This document shows positions 34,868-43,114 of a stretch of 64,000 nucleotides of DNA, one piece after another. A program made the position numbers and the translations under genes. The DNA comes from Fictibacillus barbaricus (GTDB taxonomy: Bacteria > Bacillota > Bacilli > Bacillales > Fictibacillaceae), in contig NZ_BMCE01000001.1 in assembly GCF_014635025.1 (NCBI RefSeq), positions 496,001 to 560,000 of the forward strand. Direction: 5' to 3'. Position 1 is the stretch's first letter. The number at the start of each line of letters is the position of its first letter. The notes under the pieces were generated by a model, which worked only from the letters and a program-made list of their open reading frames with translations, was not told the DNA's origin and did not search any database.

Positions 34868-35770
34868 ATGTACGTTATGGGGATTGATATTGGAGGAACG
34901 TCTATAAAAGGTGCTGTTTATAACGAGCATAAACGTGTTTCTTCAATAAAGAATAGAACCACAGAAGTAGCTCATGGAAAAGAAGGAATCTTAAAGGGAC
35001 TTTTAGAGGTCATAGAAGAGCTCATGCATGATTTTCCGGAAACAGCTTCCATTGGCATCGGAACCGCCGGGCGCGTGAACACCGATTCCGGAGAGATCGT
35101 TTATAGTACACCCAATCTGCCCGGGTGGCAAGGAACGAATGTCCCAAAGGAAATTCAACAAATAGTTCCGCTGCCTGTCATGGTTGACAACGACGCTAAT
35201 ACTGCGCTGATAGGAGAAATATGGGCACAGCAAAAATCCTATCATTCTGCTGTTTTGTTAACGCTTGGAACAGGTGTAGGTGGAGCAGCTTTTCTGAACG
35301 GGAAGTTGGTTCGTGGCCACCAGTGGAATGGTGGAGAATTTGGGCATAGTATCTTCATTCCGGATGGCCGCCCCTGTAATTGCGGGATGAATGGATGCTT
35401 AGAACAGTATATCTCAGGGAGTGCTTTAACACGTGAAGCTCAAGAGAGTGGGTTCACCATCACACATGGAAGAGAAATTTTTCAAATTGCAGAAACGAAC
35501 TCAAGTGCATCTAAAATCGTTCAGCAATATGTAAAACATGTAGCCCTTGCTCTCTATAACATCCAAACGACCCTTGACCCTGAAGTCATTATTATTGGCG
35601 GCGGTGTTATTGATTCTAAAACTCATTGGTGGCAGCTATTGCTGGAGCGAATAGAGGGATTTCCTATATCCATTTATGTTCAGCCTGCCGTATTAGGAAA
35701 CGAAGCAGGAATGGCGGGTGCGGCTAAGCTTTGTTTAGAAGAAAAGCACCAGAAAGGAGTGACAACATGA
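34868..35770 (+). CDS. nanK: ROK-family amino-sugar kinase, NanK-like
   Basis: A 300-residue ROK kinase: phosphate-1 motif MGIDIGGTSIKGAVYN, substrate residues in VDNDANTALIGE, phosphate-2 LTLGTGVGGAAFL, HxxxE in GGEFGHSIF, and the zinc site CNCGMNGCLEQYISGSAL. Lying next to nanE, it most likely phosphorylates ManNAc to ManNAc-6-P, but glucose or GlcNAc cannot be excluded from sequence. It overlaps the next permease gene by four bases. Confidence 0.85.
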   Translation: MYVMGIDIGGTSIKGAVYNEHKRVSSIKNRTTEVAHGKEGILKGLLEVIEELMHDFPETASIGIGTAGRVNTDSGEIVYSTPNLPGWQGTNVPKEIQQIVPLPVMVDNDANTALIGEIWAQQKSYHSAVLLTLGTGVGGAAFLNGKLVRGHQWNGGEFGHSIFIPDGRPCNCGMNGCLEQYISGSALTREAQESGFTITHGREIFQIAETNSSASKIVQQYVKHVALALYNIQTTLDPEVIIIGGGVIDSKTHWWQLLLERIEGFPISIYVQPAVLGNEAGMAGAAKLCLEEKHQKGVTT

Positions 35771-36636
35771 AACGAAAACCACTAACCCCTTATCTGTTTC
35801 TCGTACCCGCTTGTATCATTCTTGGAGCATTTATCTTTTATCCTCTGCTCCAAGCGGTTTGGATGAGTTTTACTGACTATAATATGATTTCAGATCCAGC
35901 TTTTGTTGGATTTGAAAACTATAAAGAAATCGTGGAGGATGATCTGTTTTGGAAGACATTGGGTCAAACCTTCCTATACTTGATCGTTGTGGTGCCGACA
36001 CTTGTTATATTACCTATCTTCTTAGCTATTCTAGTTAATCAAAAAATTAAAGGCATCGGCTTTTTCCGGTCAGCTTATTATGTTCCTGTTGTCACATCCA
36101 TGGTTGTTGTCGGGATCACTTGGAAATGGGTGTATGCAGATCAAGGAATATTAAACTACTTGTTAGAGTCTGTTGGCATCATTGACGGACCTGTTCATTG
36201 GCTCACCTCACCAACCAGTTCCATCTTTGCTGTAATGGCTGTCACAGTATGGAAAGGCCTGGGTTATTATATGGTGATCTATTTGGCTGGGCTTCAAGCC
36301 ATTCCTTCTGACCTGTTTGAGGCGGCAGACATTGACGGAGCAAACAAGTGGAAACAGATCTTTCATATTACGATTCCTATGCTGATGCCGTCTATTATAA
36401 TCGTGACCATTATGTCCTCTATATCTGCTATGAAAGTATTTGAAGAGATCTATGTAATGACAGGCGGGGGACCACTTAACAGTTCAAAGACCCTTGTGTT
36501 TTATATCTATCAAGAAGCATTTGAGAAATTAAGAATGGGATACGCGAGTGCAGTTGGGGTCATTCTCCTCTTGATCACACTTGTTCTGTCCATCATAAAT
36601 CTGAAAGTTATGAGCAAAAAGGAAACTGCGCTTTAA
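35767..36636 (+). CDS. Sugar ABC transporter permease (MalF type)
   Basis: A 289-residue membrane protein with six helices and the EAA loop EAADIDGANKWKQIFHITIPMLMPSI, which docks the ATPase. N-terminal KPLTPYLFLVPACIILGAFIFYPLLQA is typical of CUT1 MalF/UgpA permeases. The ATG at 35767 follows AAAGGAG; longer in-frame forms lack a ribosome binding site. It is a partner of the permease directly downstream and of the lipoprotein at 31.9 kb. Confidence 0.92.
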   Translation: MKRKPLTPYLFLVPACIILGAFIFYPLLQAVWMSFTDYNMISDPAFVGFENYKEIVEDDLFWKTLGQTFLYLIVVVPTLVILPIFLAILVNQKIKGIGFFRSAYYVPVVTSMVVVGITWKWVYADQGILNYLLESVGIIDGPVHWLTSPTSSIFAVMAVTVWKGLGYYMVIYLAGLQAIPSDLFEAADIDGANKWKQIFHITIPMLMPSIIIVTIMSSISAMKVFEEIYVMTGGGPLNSSKTLVFYIYQEAFEKLRMGYASAVGVILLLITLVLSIINLKVMSKKETAL

Positions 36637-36649
36637 AGGGGGGAACGAC

Positions 36650-37552
36650 GTGGAACTAACACCTACAACAACCACCGCACCAACGGCTGTACAGAAGACG
36701 AAAACGAAACCTCGATCAAATCGAAAACACCGGTCACCCGTTCAACTGTTTTTTATGTACCTGCTGCTCTTCATCGTGATGTGTTTGATGGTCGGTCCGT
36801 TTTTATGGTTATTATCAACGGCTTTAAAATCAGGACATGAAAATATATTTGCTTATCCGCCTAGCTTTATCCCGCAAGATATAACGTTGAGCAACTTTGC
36901 AAAAGTAATGGAAACTTTTCCGTTCTGGCGGTATTTATTCAACTCTACATTAGTAGCAGTCATTACGGTTCTATTAAACATTATTCTATGCTCATTGGCT
37001 GCCTATCCTCTGGCACGGATGAAGTTTCGTGGAAAGAACCTTATCTTTTTACTGATTATCTCTACGATGATGATTCCTTTTCAGCTTGTCATGATCCCGA
37101 TCTATATTTTGTCTCTTGAACTAGGTTTGCAAAATACGTATGCTGGCGTTATTTTGCCACATGCTACAACAGCTTTTGGAATCTTTCTGATGCGTCAAGC
37201 CTTTTTAACCGTACCGTATGAATTAGAAGAATCAGCAAGGATGGATGGGTGTAATTCATTTCAAATATGGTGGAAGATCATCATGCCCCTCGTACGCCCA
37301 TCCGTTGTCACACTAGCTATCTTTACGTTTGTAATGAGCTGGAGTGATTTCTTATGGCCTTTAATTATTTTGAACGATGAAAGCATGTACACACTGCCAT
37401 TAGGTGTAAATGCACTAGCAGGTAACTTCTCAGCAAACTGGCGACTGATTGCAGCTGGGTCCGTTTTATCTGTTTTGCCTATTATCATTTTCTTCATCCT
37501 CATGCAGCGTCATTTTATTGATGGAGCAATGAAAGGAGCAGTAAAAGGATGA
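36650..37552 (+). CDS. Sugar ABC transporter permease (MalG type)
   Basis: A 300-residue permease with a hydrophilic basic N-terminal tail (KTKTKPRSNRKHRSP) and six helices. The EAA loop is EESARMDGCNSFQIWWKIIMPLVRPSVV. It starts at GTG 36650 with AAAGGGGGGAACG upstream. Its 3' end overlaps the oxidoreductase gene by four bases. Confidence 0.92.
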   Translation: MELTPTTTTAPTAVQKTKTKPRSNRKHRSPVQLFFMYLLLFIVMCLMVGPFLWLLSTALKSGHENIFAYPPSFIPQDITLSNFAKVMETFPFWRYLFNSTLVAVITVLLNIILCSLAAYPLARMKFRGKNLIFLLIISTMMIPFQLVMIPIYILSLELGLQNTYAGVILPHATTAFGIFLMRQAFLTVPYELEESARMDGCNSFQIWWKIIMPLVRPSVVTLAIFTFVMSWSDFLWPLIILNDESMYTLPLGVNALAGNFSANWRLIAAGSVLSVLPIIIFFILMQRHFIDGAMKGAVKG

Positions 37553-38916
37553 CCAATCAGATGCAATATCAAAAAAACATTCCAGTTTCAGGTCATTACG
37601 ATGTGATTGTGGCAGGCGGTGGCTGGGCTGGAATAACAGCCGCTTGTTCAGCATCTCGTGCAGGTGCATCGGTTCTTTTGATCGAGCGTTCAGGTTTTCT
37701 TGGCGGTAATGGAACGGCTGCGCTTGTTGGTCCTTTCATGCCGTTTCATGTAAAAGAGCAACCTCTTGTAAGCGGAATTTTTCAGGAAGTCCGTGATGTT
37801 ACGGTAGCCCGTGAAGGAGCATCTGGTGGATCCCGTGGGTTTGATGTTGAGATTCTTAAAGACGTACTTAATGAAACGATCATTAAATACGGTGTTACTC
37901 CGCTTTACCAGACGTCTGTTATTGATGTTTTGAAGAAAGATGACAGAAACGTTAAGGGTCTTGTGGTGCATAATAAATCTGGATTAAATTTCTACACAGC
38001 TGACTATGTGATTGACGCAACAGGCGATGCAGATATCATTCATTACGCAGAAGGGCAGTATGTCGTCGGTAGAAAAGAAGACGGACTAACACAAGCGATG
38101 ACAAAAATGTTTAAGATTGCAAATGTGAATATTGATGAAGTTCTCACTTTTTGCCGCGCGAACAAAGAGCATTTTATGTTTATAGAAGAAGATATACTCG
38201 TGTCGATTGCTGGCTTTAAAGATATTGTTGCGGATTATAAATCGAGAGGGCTTTATCCACTGCCGCAAGATCATGTGTTTTTTGTAACGACAAACCGACG
38301 TGACGAAGTATTGGTAAATACAACACGAGTTATTTTAAAGAGCGGCATTAATGGCAATGACATTACCGATGCAGAGATCGAGAGTCTTTCACAAGCGCAT
38401 GCCATTATGAATCTATTAAAACAAGAAGTGCCTGGTTTCCAAAATGCTTACATATCAACAACCGCTCCACAAATCGGAATCCGGGAAACAAGAAGAATCA
38501 TTGGAGATTATGTTCTAACCCGTGAAGATGTTATGTATGCAAGAAAATTTTCGGATGCGATTACCCATTGTATGTATCCGATCGACATTCACAACCCGAA
38601 AGGAGAAGGATTTGAACTGACCAACATACCTAAAGGTGAGTATTATGACATACCCTATCGATCGCTACTGCCAGCGGATTTAGATAATGTGCTAGTAGCT
38701 GGCCGATGCTTATCTGCTACCCATTCCGCTCATTCATCAGCTCGCATTCAAGCCACTTGTGCAGGTATGGGAGAAGCCGCTGGAGCTGCTGCGGCACTTG
38801 CAAAAAAGTACGGAGTGAACACACGTGGTATTGATATCGCTGAGCTTCAGCGGCATCTTAAGGAACATGGACAGATCATCAAACCGGACTATGTACAAAG
38901 GGCAGAAGTGTTATAA
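37549..38916 (+). CDS. FAD-dependent oxidoreductase (FAD_oxidored family)
   Basis: A 455-residue flavoprotein: N-terminal Rossmann motif DVIVAGGGWAGITAACSASRAGASVLLIER, followed by GFLGGNGTAALVG, typical of pfam12831 proteins; YVIDATGDADI is the second dinucleotide-associated motif, and the C-terminal VAGRCLSATHSAHSSARIQATCAGMGEAAGAAAALA closes the FAD fold. In glycan catabolic loci such proteins may oxidise a sugar hydroxyl; here the substrate is unknown. It overlaps the upstream permease gene, so it belongs to the uptake operon. Confidence 0.85.
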   Translation: MTNQMQYQKNIPVSGHYDVIVAGGGWAGITAACSASRAGASVLLIERSGFLGGNGTAALVGPFMPFHVKEQPLVSGIFQEVRDVTVAREGASGGSRGFDVEILKDVLNETIIKYGVTPLYQTSVIDVLKKDDRNVKGLVVHNKSGLNFYTADYVIDATGDADIIHYAEGQYVVGRKEDGLTQAMTKMFKIANVNIDEVLTFCRANKEHFMFIEEDILVSIAGFKDIVADYKSRGLYPLPQDHVFFVTTNRRDEVLVNTTRVILKSGINGNDITDAEIESLSQAHAIMNLLKQEVPGFQNAYISTTAPQIGIRETRRIIGDYVLTREDVMYARKFSDAITHCMYPIDIHNPKGEGFELTNIPKGEYYDIPYRSLLPADLDNVLVAGRCLSATHSAHSSARIQATCAGMGEAAGAAAALAKKYGVNTRGIDIAELQRHLKEHGQIIKPDYVQRAEVL

Positions 38917-38962
38917 GAATTGCCAATTACCGTTTTGATTTGAATTAGTGAGGGGGGGTTAT

Positions 38963-40525
38963 ATGTTAAAAAGAAGGATCGCACTGCTGCCTGTAGATGC
39001 CAGACCTGTAACGTCAACGTTGCCTCAACAGCTTGCAAATATCGGGGGGTGGGAAGTAGTGCTTCCACCAAAAGATATTCTCGGGTTTCTAAAAAAGCCT
39101 GGGGATTTAGATCAGGTTAGGCAATGGCTCGAGGATCAAGGGGAAGAGGTAGATGGCTTTGTTCTATCTACTGATATGCTCTGTTACGGCGGACTCGTTC
39201 CTTCCAGAGTGAATGAAGACCTTCTTCCAACACTTTTAAACAGGCTGAATCTATTAAAGACACTTAAGACAAAGTACCCAGAAAAACTTCTGTTCACATT
39301 TAGTGCAACAATGCGCATTTCTAATAATTATGTAAATGAGGAAGAGAAGGAATATTGGTCAACTTATGGCGTAGAACTCTATCAATATTCTTTTCATAGT
39401 CACAAGTTTGCCAAAACTTCTGATCCAGAGTCCGGTCTGCTAGTAACAGAGCTTGCTCAAAAAATACCTCCTGCTATTTTACAAGACTATCTTTCAACAA
39501 GAGAAAAAAACTTCCTAATCAACCGGTTCTTATTGCAATTTGTTGATGAAGGTGTTGTGGACCGCCTTGTTTTTCCGCAAGACGATACATCTGAATATGG
39601 ACTAAACATTCAAGAGCAGGAAAGTTTGGTTCAAGAAGTAATAGAAAAGCGGCTCTTTCAAAAAGTATCGATCTATCCAGGGGCTGATGAAGTTGCGTGT
39701 TCTCTTCTAACACGTATGATACTTGAACTTGAAAATGTAAAAATGCCTCTCTTCTATCCTTTTTATTCTGGAGAAACAGGCGCACTCATACCAGCCATGT
39801 ATGAAGACAGGCCGATTGCGGAAAGTGTGAAGGGACAAATATTTGCTTTGGGATGCCATACAGTTGAAACATCAAGTGAAGCAGATATTATTTTAGCGGT
39901 AAATGTCCCTGGTAAAAAGCAAGGTGATCTTGCACTGCAATTGTTTATGAATGAAGTAGATACGCCTCATCGCAATGTTGGAGAATGGATCTCGCGTCTT
40001 CGTTATTATGTGCAGCAAGGTGCTATGGTTGGGATTGCAGACGTCGCTTATGCTAACGGAAGTGATAGCAGCATGGTTCCACAGATGCTCGATACCGTAG
40101 AAGTATTATCTCTCAGTGGCTATGCAGGATGGAATACAGCCGGAAACACAATTGGCACCGTAGTCTCTCAGACCGCTATGCATTATCTTCAAAAAGTTAA
40201 AAAGCTAGAAAATCATACGTTGCTAACTAACCAAGTTATACACCGTCTAGTAGAAGACTACGTTTATCAAGCTGTTGTCAGACAGAAAGTACGTGATGAA
40301 ATCGTAGATGAATCCAGGCTTTCAGCTGATGAACTCCTTGTAAAAGTGAATGAATGTTTCCTGGAAGAGGGTCAACGTTTTTTAGATCGCATACATGTAT
40401 CAGAATTAACCATTTCAAATGTTCATTTGCCTTGGAATCGAACATTTGAAATCGGATTTGAGCTAATACCGCACAACCAAAAGAGAGTGATTCATAACAC
40501 GACTCTCAAAAAAGAAACAACTTAA
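38963..40525 (+). CDS. DUF4127 family protein
   Basis: A 520-residue cytosolic protein of the DUF4127 family. Diagnostic pieces are RRIALLPVDARPVTSTLPQQLA at the N-terminus, FVLSTDMLCYGGLVPSR, TFSATMRISNNYVNEEEKEYW and GIADVAYANGSDSSMVPQML. The last motif, with D and N residues, could coordinate metal. No function is established; linkage to amino-sugar ABC operons suggests a carbohydrate-processing enzyme. The ATG at 38963 follows AGGGGGGG. Confidence 0.82.
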   Translation: MLKRRIALLPVDARPVTSTLPQQLANIGGWEVVLPPKDILGFLKKPGDLDQVRQWLEDQGEEVDGFVLSTDMLCYGGLVPSRVNEDLLPTLLNRLNLLKTLKTKYPEKLLFTFSATMRISNNYVNEEEKEYWSTYGVELYQYSFHSHKFAKTSDPESGLLVTELAQKIPPAILQDYLSTREKNFLINRFLLQFVDEGVVDRLVFPQDDTSEYGLNIQEQESLVQEVIEKRLFQKVSIYPGADEVACSLLTRMILELENVKMPLFYPFYSGETGALIPAMYEDRPIAESVKGQIFALGCHTVETSSEADIILAVNVPGKKQGDLALQLFMNEVDTPHRNVGEWISRLRYYVQQGAMVGIADVAYANGSDSSMVPQMLDTVEVLSLSGYAGWNTAGNTIGTVVSQTAMHYLQKVKKLENHTLLTNQVIHRLVEDYVYQAVVRQKVRDEIVDESRLSADELLVKVNECFLEEGQRFLDRIHVSELTISNVHLPWNRTFEIGFELIPHNQKRVIHNTTLKKETT

Positions 40526-40613
40526 CAGTTACGCAACTTTTCGTATGAAAAACGGGCATGTTAAGAATCTGCATGTTTTTCCGTAGCCATAAACATCAGG
40601 AGAATTTTACACC

Positions 40614-40645
40614 AAGAGGGCAGCCCGTTACGGCTGTCCTCTTTA
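40614..40645 (+). terminator. Intrinsic terminator after the DUF4127 gene
   Basis: AAGAGGGCAGCC pairs with GGCTGTCCTCTT around a 6-base loop; only a short T stretch follows. It may separate the hydrolase gene from the operon. Beyond it, at 40692-40702, is a strong AAGGAGG sequence that serves no evident gene. Confidence 0.7.
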
Positions 40646-40750
40646 ACTTTGAATCTAGGTATATAGGCAGATAGCCATTCGTCCCGCTTTTAAGGAGGTG
40701 AAACGCAAGCGGAGCGGTCAATTTTTATTATGATAGGGAGGAAGAATAGA

Positions 40751-42418
40751 ATGAAAAAAGTTAGTTTACTTTTGTTGGCTCTTCTTTTAGTTGTAACCGC
40801 TTTTAGTCCTGGTGCTTCTGCTGCAAATGATAAGGCAAGGCATCAAGTACTTAAGGGTCTATTAAAAGAAAACGACAAGAAAGCTCGTATCCTTTGGTAT
40901 GATCTTGCTGCCAACATGGAGCGTCTTAACTCTCAAGAAGCTGTAGAAGCAATGGTCGAGAAAACGCATAAAGCACATATTGATACGATAATTTTAGATG
41001 TTAAAAACTACACAGGATTCGTAGGGTACGACAGCCAATATGCACCACATGTCAGTGAATCGAAAATGCCTAAATATAAAGACTTCCCAGCTGGTTTTGA
41101 TATGCTGGAGGCAATCATTTCAGAAGCAAAAAAACGCGACATGAAAGTACATGCGGCAGTAAACGTTTTTTCTGAAGGAAACAATGACTATAAAGATGGA
41201 CCTGCTTTCAATAATCCTGATTGGCAAACGGTATTCTATCAAGCAACACGAACAGCTGAAACCGATACAGGGAGCACGTTTCCGATCTTTGCTATGAACA
41301 CCACAAGGGGTTCTAACCAACTGATCCTCTATACACCAGATAAATATAAGGTTTCTCCTTCAAACATTTATGGAGCAGAAGTGCAGGTAACTGATGGTGT
41401 CGTAACAAAAGTGGTAGATCGCATTTATGGAGCACCTGCTGTATCTGTTCCCGAAAATGGTTATGTATTATCAGGCCATGGTGAAGCGCGTAAATGGATC
41501 GTAGACAATGTCAAAGTCGGCCAAAAAATGAATGTAGATGGTCAAAAAACGGAGCTTATTCCAGCTAGTCAATATCCGACATTCTCAACATTCGTAAATG
41601 CGATCAACCCAGATGTACAGGAATACGAATTAAGTATCATTAGAGAATTGATCAATAACTATGACATTGATGGAATGGTTCTGGATCGCGCTCGTTATTC
41701 CAGCATCTATGCAGATTTTAGTGATCTTAGCCGTCAAAAGTTTGAAGAGTTTATCGGTAAAAAGGTCGAGAACTGGCCAACTGATATTTACACAGTATCG
41801 TTCAGCACAGGAACAAAAGAAGTCGTTCCTGGACCACTCTACAAGCAATGGATCGAGTTCCGCGCAGGCAACATTCAATCGTTCTTTAAGCGTGCGGAGA
41901 ACCTAGTTCATACGCTAAAACCAGACATGCTCTTCTCAACATACGTTGGCGGTTGGTACCCGCTCTATTACAGTGAAGGTGTGAACTGGGCAAGCAGGAC
42001 GCATCAGCCGGATTATGATTGGGCATCTGAAAATTACGGCAGCACAGGCTACGCGGAAACACTTGACTTCTTGATGACCGGAAACTATTACACAGAAATC
42101 ACGCCAGAAGAAGCTTTAGCCAAAGGAAATCCTGAATGGTACTCCGTAGAAGGTTCTGCAGATCTTGCGTTTGATGTGGTAAACGAAGCTACGTTTGTTT
42201 ACGGTAGTCTATATCTCCTTCAATATGCACATGACCGTGAAGAATTCAGACGTGCTCTTCGTTCAACACTTGCTCACAGTCACGGGATCATGCTGTTTGA
42301 CCTGGTGTACTTAGAGATGTACAACTGGTGGGACATCTTAGAAGAAGAATTTGCTGAAGAATCAACAGCACCGCACGATATTCCAGGATTACTTAAGATG
42401 GTAAGGGATGATAAATAG
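40751..42418 (+). CDS. Secreted glycosyl-hydrolase-like 10 (GHL10) family protein
   Basis: A 555-residue exported protein with a signal peptide (KKVSLLLLALLLVVTAFSPGASA, cleavage about residue 25). The mature part is a TIM-barrel of the GHL10/DUF187 type (YngK-like): ARILWYDLAANMERL, IDTIILDVKNYTGFVGYDS, KKRDMKVHAAVNVFSEG, DIDGMVLDRARYSS with probable catalytic acid residues at the strand ends, and LFSTYVGGWYPLYYSEG. It probably hydrolyses an extracellular amino-sugar polymer whose products enter through the ABC transporter encoded upstream. The ATG at 40751 follows GGGAGG; upstream in-frame codons were rejected. Confidence 0.85.
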   Translation: MKKVSLLLLALLLVVTAFSPGASAANDKARHQVLKGLLKENDKKARILWYDLAANMERLNSQEAVEAMVEKTHKAHIDTIILDVKNYTGFVGYDSQYAPHVSESKMPKYKDFPAGFDMLEAIISEAKKRDMKVHAAVNVFSEGNNDYKDGPAFNNPDWQTVFYQATRTAETDTGSTFPIFAMNTTRGSNQLILYTPDKYKVSPSNIYGAEVQVTDGVVTKVVDRIYGAPAVSVPENGYVLSGHGEARKWIVDNVKVGQKMNVDGQKTELIPASQYPTFSTFVNAINPDVQEYELSIIRELINNYDIDGMVLDRARYSSIYADFSDLSRQKFEEFIGKKVENWPTDIYTVSFSTGTKEVVPGPLYKQWIEFRAGNIQSFFKRAENLVHTLKPDMLFSTYVGGWYPLYYSEGVNWASRTHQPDYDWASENYGSTGYAETLDFLMTGNYYTEITPEEALAKGNPEWYSVEGSADLAFDVVNEATFVYGSLYLLQYAHDREEFRRALRSTLAHSHGIMLFDLVYLEMYNWWDILEEEFAEESTAPHDIPGLLKMVRDDK

Positions 42419-42433
42419 GAATAGATGATAAGG

Positions 42434-42465
42434 AAGCCCCTTTTTAGCAAGGGGCTTTTATTTTT
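42434..42465 (+). terminator. Intrinsic terminator after the GHL10 gene
   Basis: AAGCCCCTT pairs with AAGGGGCTT around a short loop, followed by TTATTTTT. Repeat copy F follows 33 bases later. Confidence 0.9.
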
Positions 42466-42497
42466 ATGATGAGTAGTAGCAATGGGTTTAGTGTACG

Positions 42498-42646
42498 TGG
42501 GCATAAATGTGTCGAAATGGGGCGTAATTTTATGCATATTGGGCGAAACTTTGTCGAAAGCGGGCATAAATATGATGCAGCTGGGCGAAAATACCTTAAA
42601 ACTGGGCGAACGCGTAATAGATAAAAGAACACGTACCGTAAATACA
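42498..42646 (+). repeat. Phased 21-bp box element, copy F
   Basis: Boxes begin at 42498, 42519, 42540, 42561, 42582 and 42603, exactly 21 bp apart. The tail CGAACGCGTAATAGATA, then AACACGTACCGTAAATAC, is conserved. It lies between convergent genes, downstream of the GHL10 terminator. Confidence 0.92.
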
Positions 42647-42673
42647 CCATCAAAATCATAATACCGGGGAAAA

Positions 42674-42763
42674 ATGATGGTTGCGATCGCTCTTCTCATA
42701 CTTGTGACCCTGCTGGAACTCGCTCCACCCTATCTAACGAAAATCATCGGGATCGTGTTCTAG
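42674..42763 (+). pseudogene. Remnant of an ABC exporter N-terminus
   Basis: A 29-codon open stretch encodes LLILVTLLELAPPYLTKIIG before a stop. This is the typical first transmembrane segment of ATP-binding-cassette exporters (L-E-x-x-P-P-x-x-x-x-x-I). No continuation of the protein is found, and no ribosome binding site is clear. It appears to be what remains of a deleted transporter gene. Confidence 0.5.
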
Positions 42764-42782
42764 AACCGCTGACAATTAAAAT

Positions 42783-42796
42783 TATAAGCGCTTACA
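42783..42796 (+). promoter_or_regulatory. cre-like site without an evident target gene
   Basis: TATAAGCGCTTACA matches the CcpA operator consensus except at the second base. It lies behind the ABC-exporter remnant and before the convergent terminator, so it may be a leftover of a deleted operon. Confidence 0.45.
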
Positions 42797-42827
42797 TCAA
42801 TGAGAAAGATTCTGAAAAAAACTATAA

Positions 42828-42860
42828 AAGAAAAACCCGGAGTTTTAATCCGAGTTTTAC
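42828..42860 (-). terminator. Intrinsic terminator of the small-protein gene
   Basis: On the minus strand AAAACTCGGA pairs with TCCGGGTTTT and is followed by CTTTT, directly after the stop codon at 42861. Confidence 0.8.
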
Positions 42861-43088
42861 CTATTTTATAAGTTCTTTTAACTTTTGGTCTCGTTCTTTT
42901 CTTTCCTTATCATCAGCTAAGTCATATTTTTTTAACAAGTGAAACACTTCATTCAAAAACTCCTGATCTCCGCCTTCAACCAATGAGTCGCCAACCTCAA
43001 TCACCAGCTCTCGCGACATAAAGGCTGACTGCTCAGATAACTTTTGCTGTACATCTTCTAACGTATGGTCAATCGTACATCTACCCAT
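42861..43088 (-). CDS. Small acidic helical protein, unknown function
   Basis: A 75-residue protein rich in E, K, D and L (EDVQQKLSEQSAFMSRELVIEVGDSL ... LLKKYDLADDKERKERDQKLKEL), predicted almost entirely helical and without membrane segments. I do not recognise the family. A ribosome binding site GGAGG lies about ten bases before the ATG. It follows the MFS transporter gene by 26 bases on the same strand and is probably co-transcribed with it. Confidence 0.65.
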   Translation of the reverse strand: MGRCTIDHTLEDVQQKLSEQSAFMSRELVIEVGDSLVEGGDQEFLNEVFHLLKKYDLADDKERKERDQKLKELIK

Positions 43089-43114
43089 TAATAATGCGCC
43101 TCCATTTTTAACTG

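Noticed and set aside
40692-40730. Leader peptide gene after the AAGGAGG sequence
   Set aside because: The only in-frame start (GTG) overlaps the ribosome binding site and would give 11 residues; no further support.
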